Shown here in pieces: positions 1-11,475 of a DNA stretch of 64,000 nucleotides. The notes beneath the pieces were generated by a model. That model worked only from the letters and a program-made list of their open reading frames with translations. It was not told where the DNA came from and made no database searches. Position numbers and translations under genes: made by a program. The first letter of the stretch is position 1. The number at the start of each line of letters is the position of its first letter. Where the stretch lies: NCBI RefSeq assembly GCF_964204865.1, contig NC_135263.1, positions 5,582,501 to 5,646,500 on the forward strand, given 5' to 3'. This DNA comes from Styela clava. Lineage: Eukaryota; Chordata; Ascidiacea; Stolidobranchia; Styelidae.

Positions 1-821
1 TGCATTCGGCTCCATCGGTAGTTTCAGAATGGAAAAAGGTAAAGAGCCGATCGCGCGCACAATTGATTGCGTGCGGCCCTGTCGGTAGTTTCAGAATGAG
101 AAAAAAGGTACATAGCGCGCATAATTGACTGTGTTTCGATTTCGCAGTTACTACAAAGAAAACCTAACATAACACAAAATTTTGTGATTTACAATGTCTT
201 TAAAAGCGTTTTCAATCGGAGGTGAGACTGCTGAAACCAAACCAAACCTGAAACCAAACCAAATCTTCCATTTTAAGTTTTAGTTTTAATATTTTAGAAT
301 GCCGCTTTTCAATTAAAAAATTTGAGTTGCGGATTTACCTCTTTATTGATTATTATTGTTAGCATGTTGTCGTCGATGACTATAATATGGACATGGTAAC
401 ATGTTTTTCACATTGAACTCATAATTCCCCACGAGAACAAAAATGCTCCGCGAGTTGTTGTAACAAAATGCAATGGCGCACGTTATTAGCGGCCTTTCAA
501 GTCTTCTAAAAATGTCAAAAGGGAAAAGTTTCGACCTCTAATTTATTAATATGTTTGAATATGTTTTTATTAATATGTTTTATTAATATGTGTCAGATTT
601 ACAGCTTCAGTATTTATAATTTATGGTAAATATTTAGATTTATTTATGACTTATATTAACCCTATTAAAAAAAGTTCAGCATTTAAATTAGGTAAAAGTA
701 CTTTTAACTTGCTCAGGAATATTAATCTGAAAGTAACAATTTTTTCATTTATTTTGGGGCTCCGTAAATAATAGTCAACCTTTTCAAGGGCTCCGCAACA
801 CCAAAAGTTTGAAAACCCCTG
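1..821. mobile_element. hAT-like non-autonomous element, 3' part (cut by window start)
   Basis: Bases 1-821 match 45969-46849, the 3' half of a complete element elsewhere in the window, nearly end to end. Shared landmarks are a duplicated unit ending in tcggtagtttcagaatg near the start and the terminus aagtttgaaaacccctg at 805-821. The complete copy has 8-bp target duplications, which points to hAT. No transposase reading frame is visible. The 5' part lies outside the window. Confidence 0.75.
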
Positions 822-1980
822 GCCTAAGCCTCTTACTTGGTTGTTCATTGATGTTATTTTTCTCTTTAAGAGGAGACAAATCAGTCCGTTGTAAAATTTT
901 CTGTCTGTTCTGTCGTTGTGCAAGTGATCTTCTTTTAATCTTGTCCTTCTTTCTATCTTCTATAAAAGCAAAAAATGGAAACTGTAGTCTACTTCCATCC
1001 AACACTTTGGGAATTGGAATTATAATACAGTACTGCAGTAATGATCTTAGTCTACTAATACAGTAATATTAGTATATGTGGAAGTCAGACACACTGAGTA
1101 GGCCTACTGGCAGACTGGTGTATGCTGGTATGGTAAATGTTTAGTCTTACCAGGTCTTCGCTGTCCACTGTGTTTGTAGTATTTCGAATGGTCCATGCTT
1201 CTGATTGATTTTGCTTCTTTCAGTGCTTCCTATCAGTTCAATTGCAAAACAACAAACTCAATGCAGTCTATAAAATCTTATATGTATTTACTATTTAGCC
1301 ACTTCTGGAATTGTTATACTGTTAGTTTAGAGTAAGATATCGTTTTAAATACGAATTTATTTCGAACACTGCCAAAAAATTACCATAAAAAGATATCTAA
1401 GTTACACAAGACAAATACACACAGCACGGAAAATCATGAAAGTACTGCATTGGAAATATGTATGTCACAAACTTAAGTATAAGTGAAAAATTCCACTCCA
1501 CAATAATTCAGTTAAAATGCAATTCTGAAATACAAACCGCATTGGAACCAACTTCCGCGAACCACGAGTTTAGCAATGAATCTAATTCATAATCAGATTG
1601 TTTTGAAAATCGCGGGTCTAACATCCAGAAGTGGCCGGAGTCAACGTTATAAAACTGTTTCTATTTTTATTTATCATAATTTTAAAAAGGCTAAATTATA
1701 AAATAAATTAAACGCGAATTTTTATATAAAATAATCATTCTCATATAAATGCAGGTTATATATATTATGAAATAAGTAGAGTGAGAAACTTAACCGCTGT
1801 AGTCTATACACAAACATGGAATGGGCTATCGGGTTCTTTTGTCGTTTTCGATTAGTTCAATTTAAAATCTTTGTATTCGTTCCAATGCTTCCAACAATAA
1901 TATCGAATTTCCACAAACGACCACCATTCCAACAGATGCAATGATCCCGTCTTTTCTGCGCTCTGCTCCACACCGAAACA
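822..1980. other. No gene recognised
   Basis: AT-rich DNA between the window-start transposon and the first MITE. The open frames are under 90 codons, overlap on opposite strands and resemble nothing I know. No RNA gene or repeat array was seen. Confidence 0.5.
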
Positions 1981-2148
1981 CACCATAATTTCAAGTACAA
2001 ATACTACGGGGATCAAATGGCTAGTCCTCAAAAACTCGTATTAAGACTAAAAAGAAGAAAATTGGAATGAAATTATGCCTTAACCTGGTAGCCTACATAT
2101 ACTACGTTCCGGTTTCCGCCATCTTGGTGCACATACTACGGGAACGCC
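1981..2148. mobile_element. Palindromic MITE (family P), left end truncated
   Basis: This copy carries the family signature: ctagtcctcaaaaactcgta, then ttggaatgaaattatg, then the terminal arm ccgccatcttggtgcacata, ending in tactacgggaacgcc. Better copies lie at 8820-9046 and 17573-17810. It has no coding capacity. The matching left arm is not recognisable here. Confidence 0.6.
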
Positions 2149-2214
2149 TTTATTTCGTCGTTTTTGTTACATGTAGCTCACGGTGAAACGATGGAAATTT
2201 TGGCTTCTATGAGG

Positions 2215-3345
2215 TACCCAGTAAGCCAGGCGCGTAGCCTAGATTTTCAGAAAGCGGGGGTTTCAAAATAAAAAATTTTCATTCCCTTATATTTTTTAGC
2301 GTATACCGATTTTCTGTCCCGGAAAATATTCAATTCATGACAAATACGATGATCTAAAATTTTCTTCTATATTCATATAATTGTGTCCGACGTTACTCGC
2401 GGTTGTGTCTTCTTGCGTCAAAATATAAACATTACTGGTCTAACCACTCAATCCGTTGATGTAAAAGTATGAAATAAACATGCCTAATTGTATTTAGTTT
2501 CGATCAGGTTTCGATAAATCAAAAATACATATTCATCGCCTCGAAATCCCTGCCGAACGACTTTTTCGACGGATAATAATGATTTTTCTGTTCTGTAGTA
2601 GAGTAATCAATCCGTTACCAATACGGACATATTTAATAATGTCGTGCTTTATTAATATACTTGTCTTCAATTAAACATGTAGTTGCGTCAACAAAATAAA
2701 TGCATGGCAATCCGCGGGCATAAAAATGTGTGGTAAACTTTATTATATCTAGTTTTGATACGTATTTTGAGAATTTGACAAATCTGATCTGTAGTTGTAA
2801 CACTGACTCCGCTCTATTGCAATGATGCCACTCAGATTATTTTTTAAATAAAATCGTTAGAAAAATCCCCAAGTCTGCTATAAAAGCTCACGGAGTGAAA
2901 ATATCTTATTACAATAAAAATTGATTAAAAATACTTTAGTTTAATTTTTATCTTATATATCACCACGACTTGGGAAAAAGTCGCGTTTCCAACCTTGTAT
3001 AATATTAACACGAAAATTTTCGACGGCAATTTGAATCAATGAATAAAAAGGTAAATTCCGCGCAAGAATTGACTGTGTTTCGATTTTAGAAACGTTGTGG
3101 TTCCCAACGCTGACGAACCTTATGTGTGCCATGTACCCAAACGTAACTTTGCGATTTAGCCTACAATGTTTGGAGAAGCGTTTTCAATCTGTCGCGGGGC
3201 CCTGTTTTTATTAGTGTTTTATATTGAAGCTTCTCAATCAAAATATTTGGGTCGCCAATTCACTCCTTTATTGAAATTTAGCATCATGCCGCCGATGAAC
3301 GTATAATAACTTTCAGCGAATTTACAACTCTAGGCAAAAAAAATT
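2215..3345. mobile_element. Diverged remnants of the 1.5-kb hAT-like element family
   Basis: Two stretches, about 2220-2480 and 3040-3345, resemble about 45540-45750 and 46080-46330 of the complete element. Shared words include gtttcgatttt followed by the motif around gcgttttcaatc. The DNA between them matches nothing else I could see. It is an old copy without coding capacity. Boundaries are approximate. Confidence 0.45.
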
Positions 3346-3459
3346 ATTGCACTACACCGCACACCGTGATCTACACCGATTTCGGTCTCTCGTCGATTGC
3401 AGTTAAATATTGAATGTTTTATCCCAATGAATTTGTCGAATTGTTATTTTCTGTTTAAA

Positions 3460-3542
3460 TCATGGCTGTGGTTTGCCATTTGACTGGGCCATCTTATCAA
3501 TTTTCCTCTCCCTCTGGATAAATATGTTAATCCTATCCTAAT
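3460..3542 (+). repeat. SINE 3' tail fragment
   Basis: The block running from the gtggtttgccatttga region to ggataaatatgttaatccta matches the 3' tail of the tRNA-derived SINE at 4194-4544. The tRNA-like head is absent, so this is a 5'-truncated copy. Confidence 0.6.
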
Positions 3543-3726
3543 TGAATATTGACCAAATATTCAGTTAATTATGCTAATACAGTAATAGGCATTGCAAATT
3601 TGCAATGCTTAATTATAGAAATAGTTTTCACGGGGTGAAGAGTCGAAAAAGCATTCACAGTCAGTTTGTCTTCAGAAATTAAATACTTTTTAAACTAAAT
3701 CTAATTAATTTTATTTTTCTTGACAG

Positions 3727-3847
3727 ATGCTTATATTTTCCCGACAGAGAGGAGTTTAGATTTTCTGCTTCAGCCTCACAGACTGACAGAGGTCAAATCG
3801 CATGGGCCTTGTGTTGACGCGGTGGCGTGGGCGATCGTTCGTGAGCA
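3727..3847 (+). other. TAF6L: Probable 5' UTR exon sequence of TAF6L
   Basis: A strong pyrimidine-rich acceptor (ttttatttttcttgacag) ends at 3726, 121 bases before the TAF6L ATG. It is either the 3' end of a 5' UTR intron or a spliced-leader trans-splice site; no upstream exon can be identified by reading. The 69-codon open frame over this stretch is out of frame with TAF6L and I regard it as chance. Confidence 0.4.
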
Positions 3848-6091
3848 ATGTCTGAAGAGAAAAAGTTCGCTGTTTTGTTGCCAATATCTATTCAAAGATG
3901 TGCAGAAGCTAATGGAATTGATACTCTAGAGACAGAAATTACCGAAGCCCTCGCTGAAGATGCCAGTTATCGAATCAGAGAAATCGTCAACATTGCAGCT
4001 CAGTTTATGAAACGATCCCGACGAAATCGTCTCCAGGTAACCATGACTTTACAGACAGATTTTCATTAAAATTTGACGACCTAGCATTTTAATATCATAT
4101 TCTATATAACGAGGTGTGATTGTCCATGCAGTATTTTTATGTTTTTGGCTATTTCAGTACCGGTAGGCCTACTGGTACCGGAAACGTCTTGGCTCGGCGG
4201 TGTGGCGCATCGTGGTACGGTAAGCGTTAGGAATACGCTCCCCACCGCATCTCTGATTACGGTACCCTTCGTGGGTTTGCAGGTTCGAATCTCATGCAGG
4301 GATGATCATGTGCGAGAGGATTGCTGGACTCCTCACCGTCGTAGGGTGGTTCACGTAACCGCTCGTCGGTTACGGCTTCCTCCACCATCAAGTCCATGCT
4401 TCTGAAAACACAAATAACTGGCTAACTGATCCCATAACTGACCTAGACTGGTAACCGAACGAGAGGCCGTGGTTCTCCATATGATTGAGGCTTCTTATCA
4501 ACTTTCCTCTCCCCCGGGATAAATATGTAAATCCTATCCTATATTGGCTATAAAACAAATGCTAGTTCCACAGTTTCATAAAAACCTGTATAGTTCTTTG
4601 CATGGGCGTGCATTATCAGTATATTCTTGCTCCAGATATTACTTTCTCCATTGAAATCATTCTGTTAGATATCAGCATTACAGAACACTCGATTATAAGT
4701 GACTATTTGAATATTATTTTTCTCATCATTTTTTACAGGTAAAAGATGTTTCGAAAGCGTTGAAAATTGCTAACATTCCTCCTACTGTTGGAGAAGACCA
4801 TAGTCAATCAGTAGAGTATGAATATATGGAGGAGGGTGATATCTATTGCATTAAAGATGACGTCATAAATCTTGAAACTTTGAAAGTTGCTGGACAGGAG
4901 GAAAGTGATGTGATGAATGTAGAAGAAAGTAGTGCCAGTCCAGAATTATCATCAAAATGGTTTCTTCTTGATGGCCAAACTTCACAGGAAAGCTCTTCAG
5001 AGTTACCTTCTGTGTTAATGGATTACTTCAATTATATTGTGACTTGTATTTTGGGGGAAGACAAAGAACTTCAACACGAGAGTTTAAGTGATCTGCGGAA
5101 AAGCTCGAAAATTTTTCCTCTTTTACCATATTTTGTAACCTTTATATCAAATGTGAAAGCAGTTAGTCACGATTTAGAGCAATTATCTAATTTATTGCAG
5201 ACTGCAACAGCTCTGGCATCTAATCCTTTCATTAACCTTATTGGCTATTTAAAACCTTTAACGTCATCTGTCCTTTATTGTGTATTAGAATCTCTGACTG
5301 CTTCCATCAACCCATTGAATGATCATTGGAAACTCAGGGATTATGGAGGCAGACTACTTGCTTTCATTGTTCAGAAATATGGATCTCAAAGTTCGGAGGT
5401 TGCAGATTATATTACTGACTCTGTCAAAAGTGTTCTTCTTGATCCTACAAAGCCGCTATGTTCTCATTATGGTGCGGTTGTTACAATTAACTCACTTGGA
5501 GTATCTGCAATTAAGACATTGTTGTGCCCAAGTGTTTTGAATTACTATACAAACTCTTTAAAGATTATTGAAGAAATAACAGACTCTAATAATTTGCAAC
5601 TAAAAGTAGATGCATATAAAGTTGTTGGTGTGATCTTGCAAGCCATAGAAAAAATGATAACAGACTTAAAGAACGGTCATAGTCTCACAGACGAATTGTA
5701 TGGCATTTGTGAAGCTTTATTTTTGATTTTTGGCGATGCTCTTACTTCCAGGATTCGAATTAATTTTCCACACAGAAAAGGCATAATACATATTCAAAAT
5801 GGTAATTACGATAGAATGCAATTTGGACCAAGAATGGCCAAACTTACTCCGATACCGAGACGGACTAGAAATTACCGTTATGTTGACATTTTTGGTCCGA
5901 ATCGAGTGCCAAATAAAAAACTGTCGATATCTATTGGGGGGAGATTAAAAACTCAAGATTCTCCTCAGCTGTACACACATAGTCAATATTTTAACCTATG
6001 TTTGAAAACAACAAATGTTGGAAAGTGTTATTGTTTAACAAAAAAGAGACAAGTCCATTATCTTCATGATTATATTTTTACATCTTTGTGA
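3848..6091 (+). CDS. TAF6L: TAF6-like subunit (TAF6L) of SAGA-type coactivator complexes
   Basis: Two exons, 3848-4036 and 4739-6091, joined in phase 0 across a 702-bp GT-AG intron; 513 residues. The first 63 residues form a TAF6-type histone fold with the family motifs FAVLLP, LAEDASYRIREI and QFMKRSRRNRLQ. Residues from about 150 onward are a TAF6 HEAT-repeat domain; HWKLRDYGGRLL and PLCSHYGAVVTINSLG are diagnostic. Family members pair with TAF9 in TFIID or PCAF/GCN5-SAGA complexes in the nucleus; the L paralogue is the SAGA form. Loss of an acidic linker and the tail motifs favour TAF6L over TAF6, which I hold at moderate certainty. It is shorter than human TAF6L, mainly at the C-terminus. 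The intron carries a SINE. Confidence 0.85.
4194..4544 (+). mobile_element. tRNA-derived SINE in TAF6L intron 1
   Basis: The head looks like a tRNA: an A-box-like segment tggcgcatcgtgg near 4202 and a B-box ggttcgaatct at 4282-4292. A conserved body follows, and the tail contains gggataaatatgtaaatcct. It lacks a tRNA cloverleaf acceptor stem. Other copies or fragments lie at 3460, 51560, 52971, 53895, 59050 (reverse) and 61155. It sits in sense orientation within the intron and does not touch the splice sites. Confidence 0.8.
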
Positions 6092-6386
6092 AAATAGATA
6101 GCCTATCTCAAATTTTTTTCTGCAACTGTCTTAAATGTACTTGAAGCTATATTCAGAATTCCGGATTTTGATTCATTGACTGTGTCTGTTGTAAGCTTGC
6201 TAAATTCCATTGTAATGATTATCTGGACCCTAATTAAATATGACTTCATCTAACATAGCTTTTAATTGATTAACGATGAATTACTGGCTCCTCCGAATAG
6301 GGCGACTCAACTTCTGTTACTTTTTAATTGATTCTGACATTAATATTATTTTTAAATATTTTCTGTCCTTTATATGCAGTCGCAAT

Positions 6387-6447
6387 TTTCTAATCAATTT
6401 TGTTTCTTATTTTCTAGTGTTTTTATATACAATAATTCCTTCAAATC
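6387..6447 (+). promoter_or_regulatory. Candidate (trans-)splice acceptor and leader of the downstream gene
   Basis: A pyrimidine-rich tract with gtttcttattttctag ends at 6417, 30 bases before the next ATG (6448). The preceding TAF6L stop is only 356 bp away, and I see no separate promoter such as a TATA box. This fits either a short 5' UTR intron or spliced-leader trans-splicing, which tunicates use. The sequence alone cannot separate the two. Confidence 0.35.
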
Positions 6448-6951
6448 ATGTCATCGGCTTTGCGGCACCTGAGTCGTACTCTGATACGGTACAATCAAAA
6501 TCAGTTTGGAAGCCTCGTGGCTACAAATAGAAGATTTTACAATGAAGACATTACAGAAACAAAGCAAGCATGGCCAGAACCGATAAATGAAGTTGTATTG
6601 TGTGGAATAGCAAGTCGTGACTACAGTGAACATGATTTGTTTAAAATTGAATTGAGCCATAAAATTACAAATAATATCAGTCTCACTGGGAAAAATCGAA
6701 AAGTTATGGATGAACTAAAATCAATCAAAGCTGGCATGAGAGTGCGTGTTACAGGAGAACTTGAAGTTAGAAGAAGCGTCAAAGAAAAGTCGGGGAGATT
6801 ATTCTCTGGAAAAAGTGAAATTGTTCTAGCTGACTCTGTTGAAATACTTGAAAACGAAAACTGCGACGAACAACACTCTGAAAACCAACAACAGAAATCT
6901 GATGAAAAACCTTCAGAAAACGAAGACCAATCAGAAACTATGTCACATTAA
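6448..6951 (+). CDS. Putative mitochondrial OB-fold (SSB-like) protein
   Basis: Intronless, 167 residues. The N-terminus (about residues 1-34) is basic, lacks acidic residues and has Arg/Ser/Thr-rich amphipathic character, as expected of a mitochondrial targeting peptide. Residues about 45-130 look like an OB-fold: INEVVLCGIASRDY (strand 1), a hydrophobic strand near DLFKIELSH, then MRVRVTGELEVRR and SEIVLADSVEIL (last strands). The spacing resembles mitochondrial single-stranded DNA-binding protein (SSBP1), but the usual strand-1 and aromatic DNA-contact residues are weak. The last 35 residues are acidic and Gln-rich, like the tail of bacterial SSBs. It may be a divergent SSBP1 or another OB-fold mitochondrial protein. 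It follows TAF6L closely on the same strand and could be co-transcribed. Confidence 0.5.
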   Translation: MSSALRHLSRTLIRYNQNQFGSLVATNRRFYNEDITETKQAWPEPINEVVLCGIASRDYSEHDLFKIELSHKITNNISLTGKNRKVMDELKSIKAGMRVRVTGELEVRRSVKEKSGRLFSGKSEIVLADSVEILENENCDEQHSENQQQKSDEKPSENEDQSETMSH

Positions 6952-7016
6952 ATATTTCACCATGTTGTCATAGTGACAGCTTAAGTAAGTTTAGACTGGC
7001 ATGTACTTCTTGGCAA

Positions 7017-7022
7017 AATAAA
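7017..7022 (+). terminator. Polyadenylation signal AATAAA of the SSB-like gene
   Basis: A canonical AATAAA hexamer lies 66 bases after the TAA stop at 6949-6951. No closer hexamer is present. Confidence 0.6.
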
Positions 7023-8819
7023 TAATATACAAGGTTGGGGGAAAAAGACATTTCATAATTTGGACTTTTTCATATGGATTGAAATTTTCTAAAATCAAGT
7101 TTTTTTAACACCATATTCAATTTCCTCACAGCGGCACTAAAAATTTAGAATTTGAAGTTCAATAGTACCACAAAGGACTAACACTAAATGATTCGTCCAA
7201 ATTCAATAAACAGACTTATTTTAGGAATCATTGATCATCTATATTAAAAAAAGTTTTTGATCTATAAGAACAGATAAAAACATGCTGAAACAATGCAGTT
7301 TTTTTAAAAGTTTATTACTACACTTCCTCAGAATATGTTGAAATAATTTGCACAATGTTGATTTTTTATATGCCATTAGTTGGGAAGAAATTGTATTTGG
7401 AGTGGTCAAATGATCACTGCTCAAACCCGATCTTGTTCGACAACTGGAAACTGTTCCCTCTCCCCAGCCATCAAATATGAAAAGTTTGGTCATCTTTATC
7501 TTAGTGCGGAGCTGATACCAACTAAAGTCTTTGACCTACCTGGTTACAGTGTGAAAAATAATGACAATCAATCGAATTTAAAAACATCCATTGACACAGT
7601 ACTAAGATATTTTTGTCTTGATTGGTGACATTTTTTCCAAGTAAATGAATCGAATGTGTTCTGTAGGATTTTTTGTTAAAATGTGATAGTTCTAGGTTGT
7701 GTATGAAGTCAAGTTTTCATTTTTTACCCACAAATAAAAAGTCCGGTTATCTCAAGAGTATGTATCTTTACGACGACGGCACCACTTCACGTTCATTATA
7801 TTTAAGTATTGGTTTATTTAGACTCCCTAATTAGCATAACAGACTATTATATAATTTATGCAAATTGATTGTAGGATTCATACATTTAGGTGAGCGAACA
7901 CGTACTACCTCTTTTATTAAAACCTTTCCATCTAAAATTTGTACGCTTCAAACCGTACCTAGGTTTTGTTTGCTCTCCCGATTCTATAGTCAGTTATTTT
8001 ATTTTTATCTATTATTTTATCGCCTACTGCTGATTATGGAGTCGAAATAAACTTATAATGGTTGTTACATTTTTTCTTTCGGATTCGCCTCCAATTTTCA
8101 TACATACTTATATAAATACATCGAATACCACGCGCCCCACGTTACAATACAGCGAGTAAGAAGTCAACGAGTTCGCAAAACTCTGCTTTCATGCTAGTAC
8201 TGTATATTATTCAGTTAACGTTACAAACATGAAAAACCAGGATTTTTCGTCAGTTTGAATTATCTGTGGTCAACACTATTCCTGACTTAAATTCAGGTCT
8301 TCACTTCTTATAAATGTTATGATGACAACTGAGATCAATTCTTGCCAATATCCGAACGTATCATTATTATTGGATGGGTTTTATCACAAGCTTGAGTTCC
8401 TTCCTCATCTCCGCGACATTATCAACGATTAAAATGTAGCTGATACTCCTGTTTCTAAGCTTTGACTGAAATGTCACTGTGCATAATGTTGGAGAAGAGG
8501 CGAGTGACTCTTGCACCGCTCTCCATTAATGTTTACGTCTAATTATATTCCACTTCATGAAAAAGCTTATTCTGAGGTATTTACCTCATTCAAAGTAGCC
8601 TACTGGGCATAAGAATTTTGCGGGCCACGTCACTGAAATAGCCTACATAAAATTGTTCCCACTCCACGAATTTAATAATGAGTAATAATATTAACAATAA
8701 TGATAAAATTGATATGCACAAGGTACGGGGATTTAAAACTTCAACAATTCCAGTGGTGGTAGGGGGCGCCTTGACTTATCGGAAAACAATTTAAAAAATA
8801 TTCCAGGTAAAATTAAGGT
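7023..8819. other. No gene recognised; contains one dispersed repeat
   Basis: AT-rich intergenic DNA. Open frames are 60-84 codons, overlap one another and resemble no family. The stretch 7870-8065 is a dispersed repeat with an inverted copy at 53695-53880. No RNA gene or promoter could be assigned. Confidence 0.5.
7870..8065 (+). repeat. Dispersed repeat with inverted copy at 53695-53880
   Basis: Runs from gtgagcgaacacgtactacc to the segment ending aataaacttata. The reverse complement appears at 53695-53880, with gtagtacgtgttcgttcacc at its end and gggagagcaaacaaaac in the middle. Function and class unknown; no coding frame is shared. Confidence 0.6.
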
Positions 8820-9046
8820 ACTCCCGTAGTATGTGAACTAGGATGGCGGACACCGGAACGTAGTCTGTGTACCGGGTTAGAGTTAAGCCATAATTTCAGG
8901 TAAAATAACTACGGAAGTCACTTGGCTAGTCCCAGAACTTGTAATAGAACTAAAATAAAAAAAATTGGAATAAAATTATTGCCTAACCCAAAACCTGGTA
9001 CACACACTACGTTCCGGTGTCCGCTATCTTGGTTCACATACTACGT
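8820..9046. mobile_element. Palindromic MITE (family P), near-complete copy
   Basis: Long inverted termini: the left arm carries cccgtagtatgtgaactagg and ggcggacaccggaacgtagt, and the right arm carries the reverse complement of these with a few mismatches (ctacgttccggtgtccgc, then ggttcacatactacg). The core holds cttggctagtccc and ttggaataaaatta. No open frame. RNA from it would fold into a long hairpin. Confidence 0.75.
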
Positions 9047-10699
9047 CAGTAAGAAGTGATTGCAGAAATTGATGAACTTGGAAAATAGCAAAGTATGAAA
9101 CTGAAAAATATTAATGGAGACTTAGCAATATACAATGGTCACAATAATCTTTGACTACGGGCATGAGATAGTTAGAGAAAATGAATTTCAAGTTTAAGAA
9201 TATTCAGCAATACTCTTCGGCAATATTGTTTTGATGGAAATAACTTGTATATGCGGTCAGGCCTCTATTTTTGGTTGTTTAAATCGTTTTAGGAATTGCA
9301 AAATATTTTGAAATTTTAAAACGAATCAGTCAATTTCGGAATAAAATTGAAATAGGTCATGAACTATTACGACTGGAATATATATTAGCAGCTAAAAATA
9401 TAGCAATCTCAGTTTACTGTGCAACATTACAGGAAAAGAAAACCCGAATTGTAGTGAAAAATTCCAGAAAGTCATCGGATATATGAGTCTAATCGCGCGA
9501 ACAAGGATACATGCGCGGTTAAAAAAAAAATGTGAAATCAGTGATGTTTTCGGGCATTTATTCGTAATGCAGTAGTTGTTCCTGAATGACCCGATTTAGA
9601 ATTCCAAAACTGAGATATTAACGTTCATATAATTTTAATACAGCTTATTATCACAAGAGAATGGAATCAAACTTTTTTTGTATTATATGTGCCGAATATG
9701 AAGTCATAATTTTGTTCTGGCCCTAGGGCTTTTGTACACTGAAACTGAACGCATAAAAGTGTTCAAATCCCTGATCATTTTATTTGTGTGTATTGGAGCG
9801 AGTTGTATATTGGATGATGAAAGTGAGTATTTTTTTATTTTAGCTAACTAGTTTAAATTAAATTGTGATTTTGCTCAGAATACTACTGTTTGACTTTTGA
9901 TTAAGATTCATACGGATAGTTTCCCATATCTAGGTTAGGAAATAAATCTTATGTAAAATAGCCAATATTGTGATTGGTAGAATTGAAGATGGCAGACTGG
10001 TCGAAATATAAAAATGCAATACTTGAGTTATCATAGCATTGCTCTGTGCAAGCAACAAGAAATTCGTAACGATTTTGTATTTTGAAAAACAATAATCGTT
10101 TCAGTTTTGCATACTTTATGAATTCAATACATCCAGTGTGATGTGCTAGACTTGTTGTTTTAAATATCCAACCGGCGACGATATAATATTCAAACGAAAT
10201 ACGCTATTCATAACATTAATTATATTCAAACGTTTTTAATTGTTTTTCAGCCATCAAAAACATGCATGCCAGAGGATATGTAACTACTTTGATCTGCAGC
10301 TTGGGGGAATGAATATTGATGATATTGATAGCATCAGAAATCATACCCACGGTATGCTTGACAGTATTCAAGAGGGAAAACGGCCTTAGGAAATGACATT
10401 ATGGACTGCGGGATGATATACAATCAAGAGGTCTGTATTTTATTTACGCAAAATTTTACAAAGTATTGTTATTCTTAGCTGTATATATCACTTTTCATAG
10501 ATAAACATGGGCGAATATAGTAACAGCCCTTAACAGCCTGTTACTCGGCACCAAAATTAAAAATATTTGGTCATTGCGTGTTTTTGCTGCCCTGGACTTT
10601 TCAAAACGCCTCTTTTCACGAAATGTAATTTAATATATTAGATTTTGCTTCGTGGTAAATTAACAAATTTTATTTTATAGAGCAATGAGCATAAATATG
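9047..10699. other. No gene recognised; possible decayed signal-peptide exon
   Basis: Unassigned AT-rich DNA. The one suggestive item is 9753-9828, which reads IKVFKSLIILFVCIGASC and ends at a good donor (gtgagt at 9832 region), with ATA where a start ATG would be expected. An acceptor-like tttttcag follows at 10250, but the frame closes soon after. I do not call a gene. Confidence 0.4.
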
Positions 10700-10913
10700 A
10701 TACTCCCGTAGTATATGTACCAGGTTGGGGTTATGCCATAATTTTATTCCAATTTTTCTTGTTTCAGTTGTGTTACGATTTCGGGAAATGTTTGTGTTAG
10801 CCAGTAAATATCCCCTGCCCATAGGCATCAGTTCATGTACACAACTTGATGTAAAGTAGGCGAACGAAATTAGTTACCTTCATATTGGTACACATACTTT
10901 TGGAGCGCCATAA
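10700..10913. mobile_element. MITE family Q copy
   Basis: Starts cccgtagtatatgtaccagg and ends in the segment ttggtacacatacttttgga with gcgcc. The interior holds cccctgcccata and caacttgatgtaaagtaggc. Copies of the same family lie at 29911-30107, 41998-42215 and 52246-52470. The outer termini resemble those of family P, so the two families probably share a transposase source. Non-coding. Confidence 0.7.
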
Positions 10914-11019
10914 ATAGTAGGCCTACTTTGTACCTCACGCTATCGGGCATTGCAAGCGTGTAAGCAAGCAAGAAAGGCAACAAGCTGCGGGTGAGAATGG
11001 TTGCCGACTCGATTATTGG

Positions 11020-11475
11020 ACACGAAATGGACATAACGATCGTTTCAATATTATGTTGTTGTTGGACACGTAGTGGACATAACGATCGTTTCAATATTAT
11101 GTTGTTGTTCTTGTTCTTTGACACGTTTTCTTTCTTTGACACGTTAAAAAGTCGCTTTTCTCTTCGAATACTGGACCAATTGCTTTGAAATTTTCAGTGG
11201 TTAAAGATTAATTTTTTCGCTAGAAGGCTATTATTTTTATTTATTTCAAAATTTTGCGTGAATTCTATGAAATTTGATATTTCGTCTAAAATTTTGCTGT
11301 ATTATTTTTTATCCATGGGAACACGGATTTTAGTCAGTGTCATGACTGGCTGTACGTTTTGATTCTGCAAAATTCTTGCTACTGGAAATTCAGAACTTTT
11401 TTGAGGGTACCGGTAGCGTCAAAGGTACCGGTAAGGACTGATTCGCTCTGGTCTAACGTGTCCATATATTTGTGC
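11020..11475. repeat. Dispersed repeat family R, with an internal 42-bp tandem duplication
   Basis: Begins ttggacacgaaatggacata and contains cgatcgtttcaatattatg twice in tandem (about 11028-11069 and 11070-11111). It continues through gtcgcttttctcttcgaata and ends at gtgtccatatatttgtgcgt with agctctcttg. Other copies: 15645-15950 (reverse), 40499-40765 and a diverged one at 43810-44165. The outer ggacacgtag motif recurs inverted at the far end. Confidence 0.65.

Noticed and set aside
3720..3929. 69-codon plus-strand open frame before TAF6L
   Set aside because: It overlaps the TAF6L start in another frame and has no recognisable motif; the histone-fold frame is clearly the real one.
4194..4300. 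Possible tRNA gene (A and B boxes)
   Set aside because: No acceptor stem or cloverleaf can be drawn, and the sequence recurs with a shared non-tRNA body and tail, so it is a SINE head.
10251..10390. Candidate second exon after the orphan signal-like exon
   Set aside because: In the phase required by the 9832 donor the frame meets a stop after about 20 codons; the longer alternative frame has no familiar motif.
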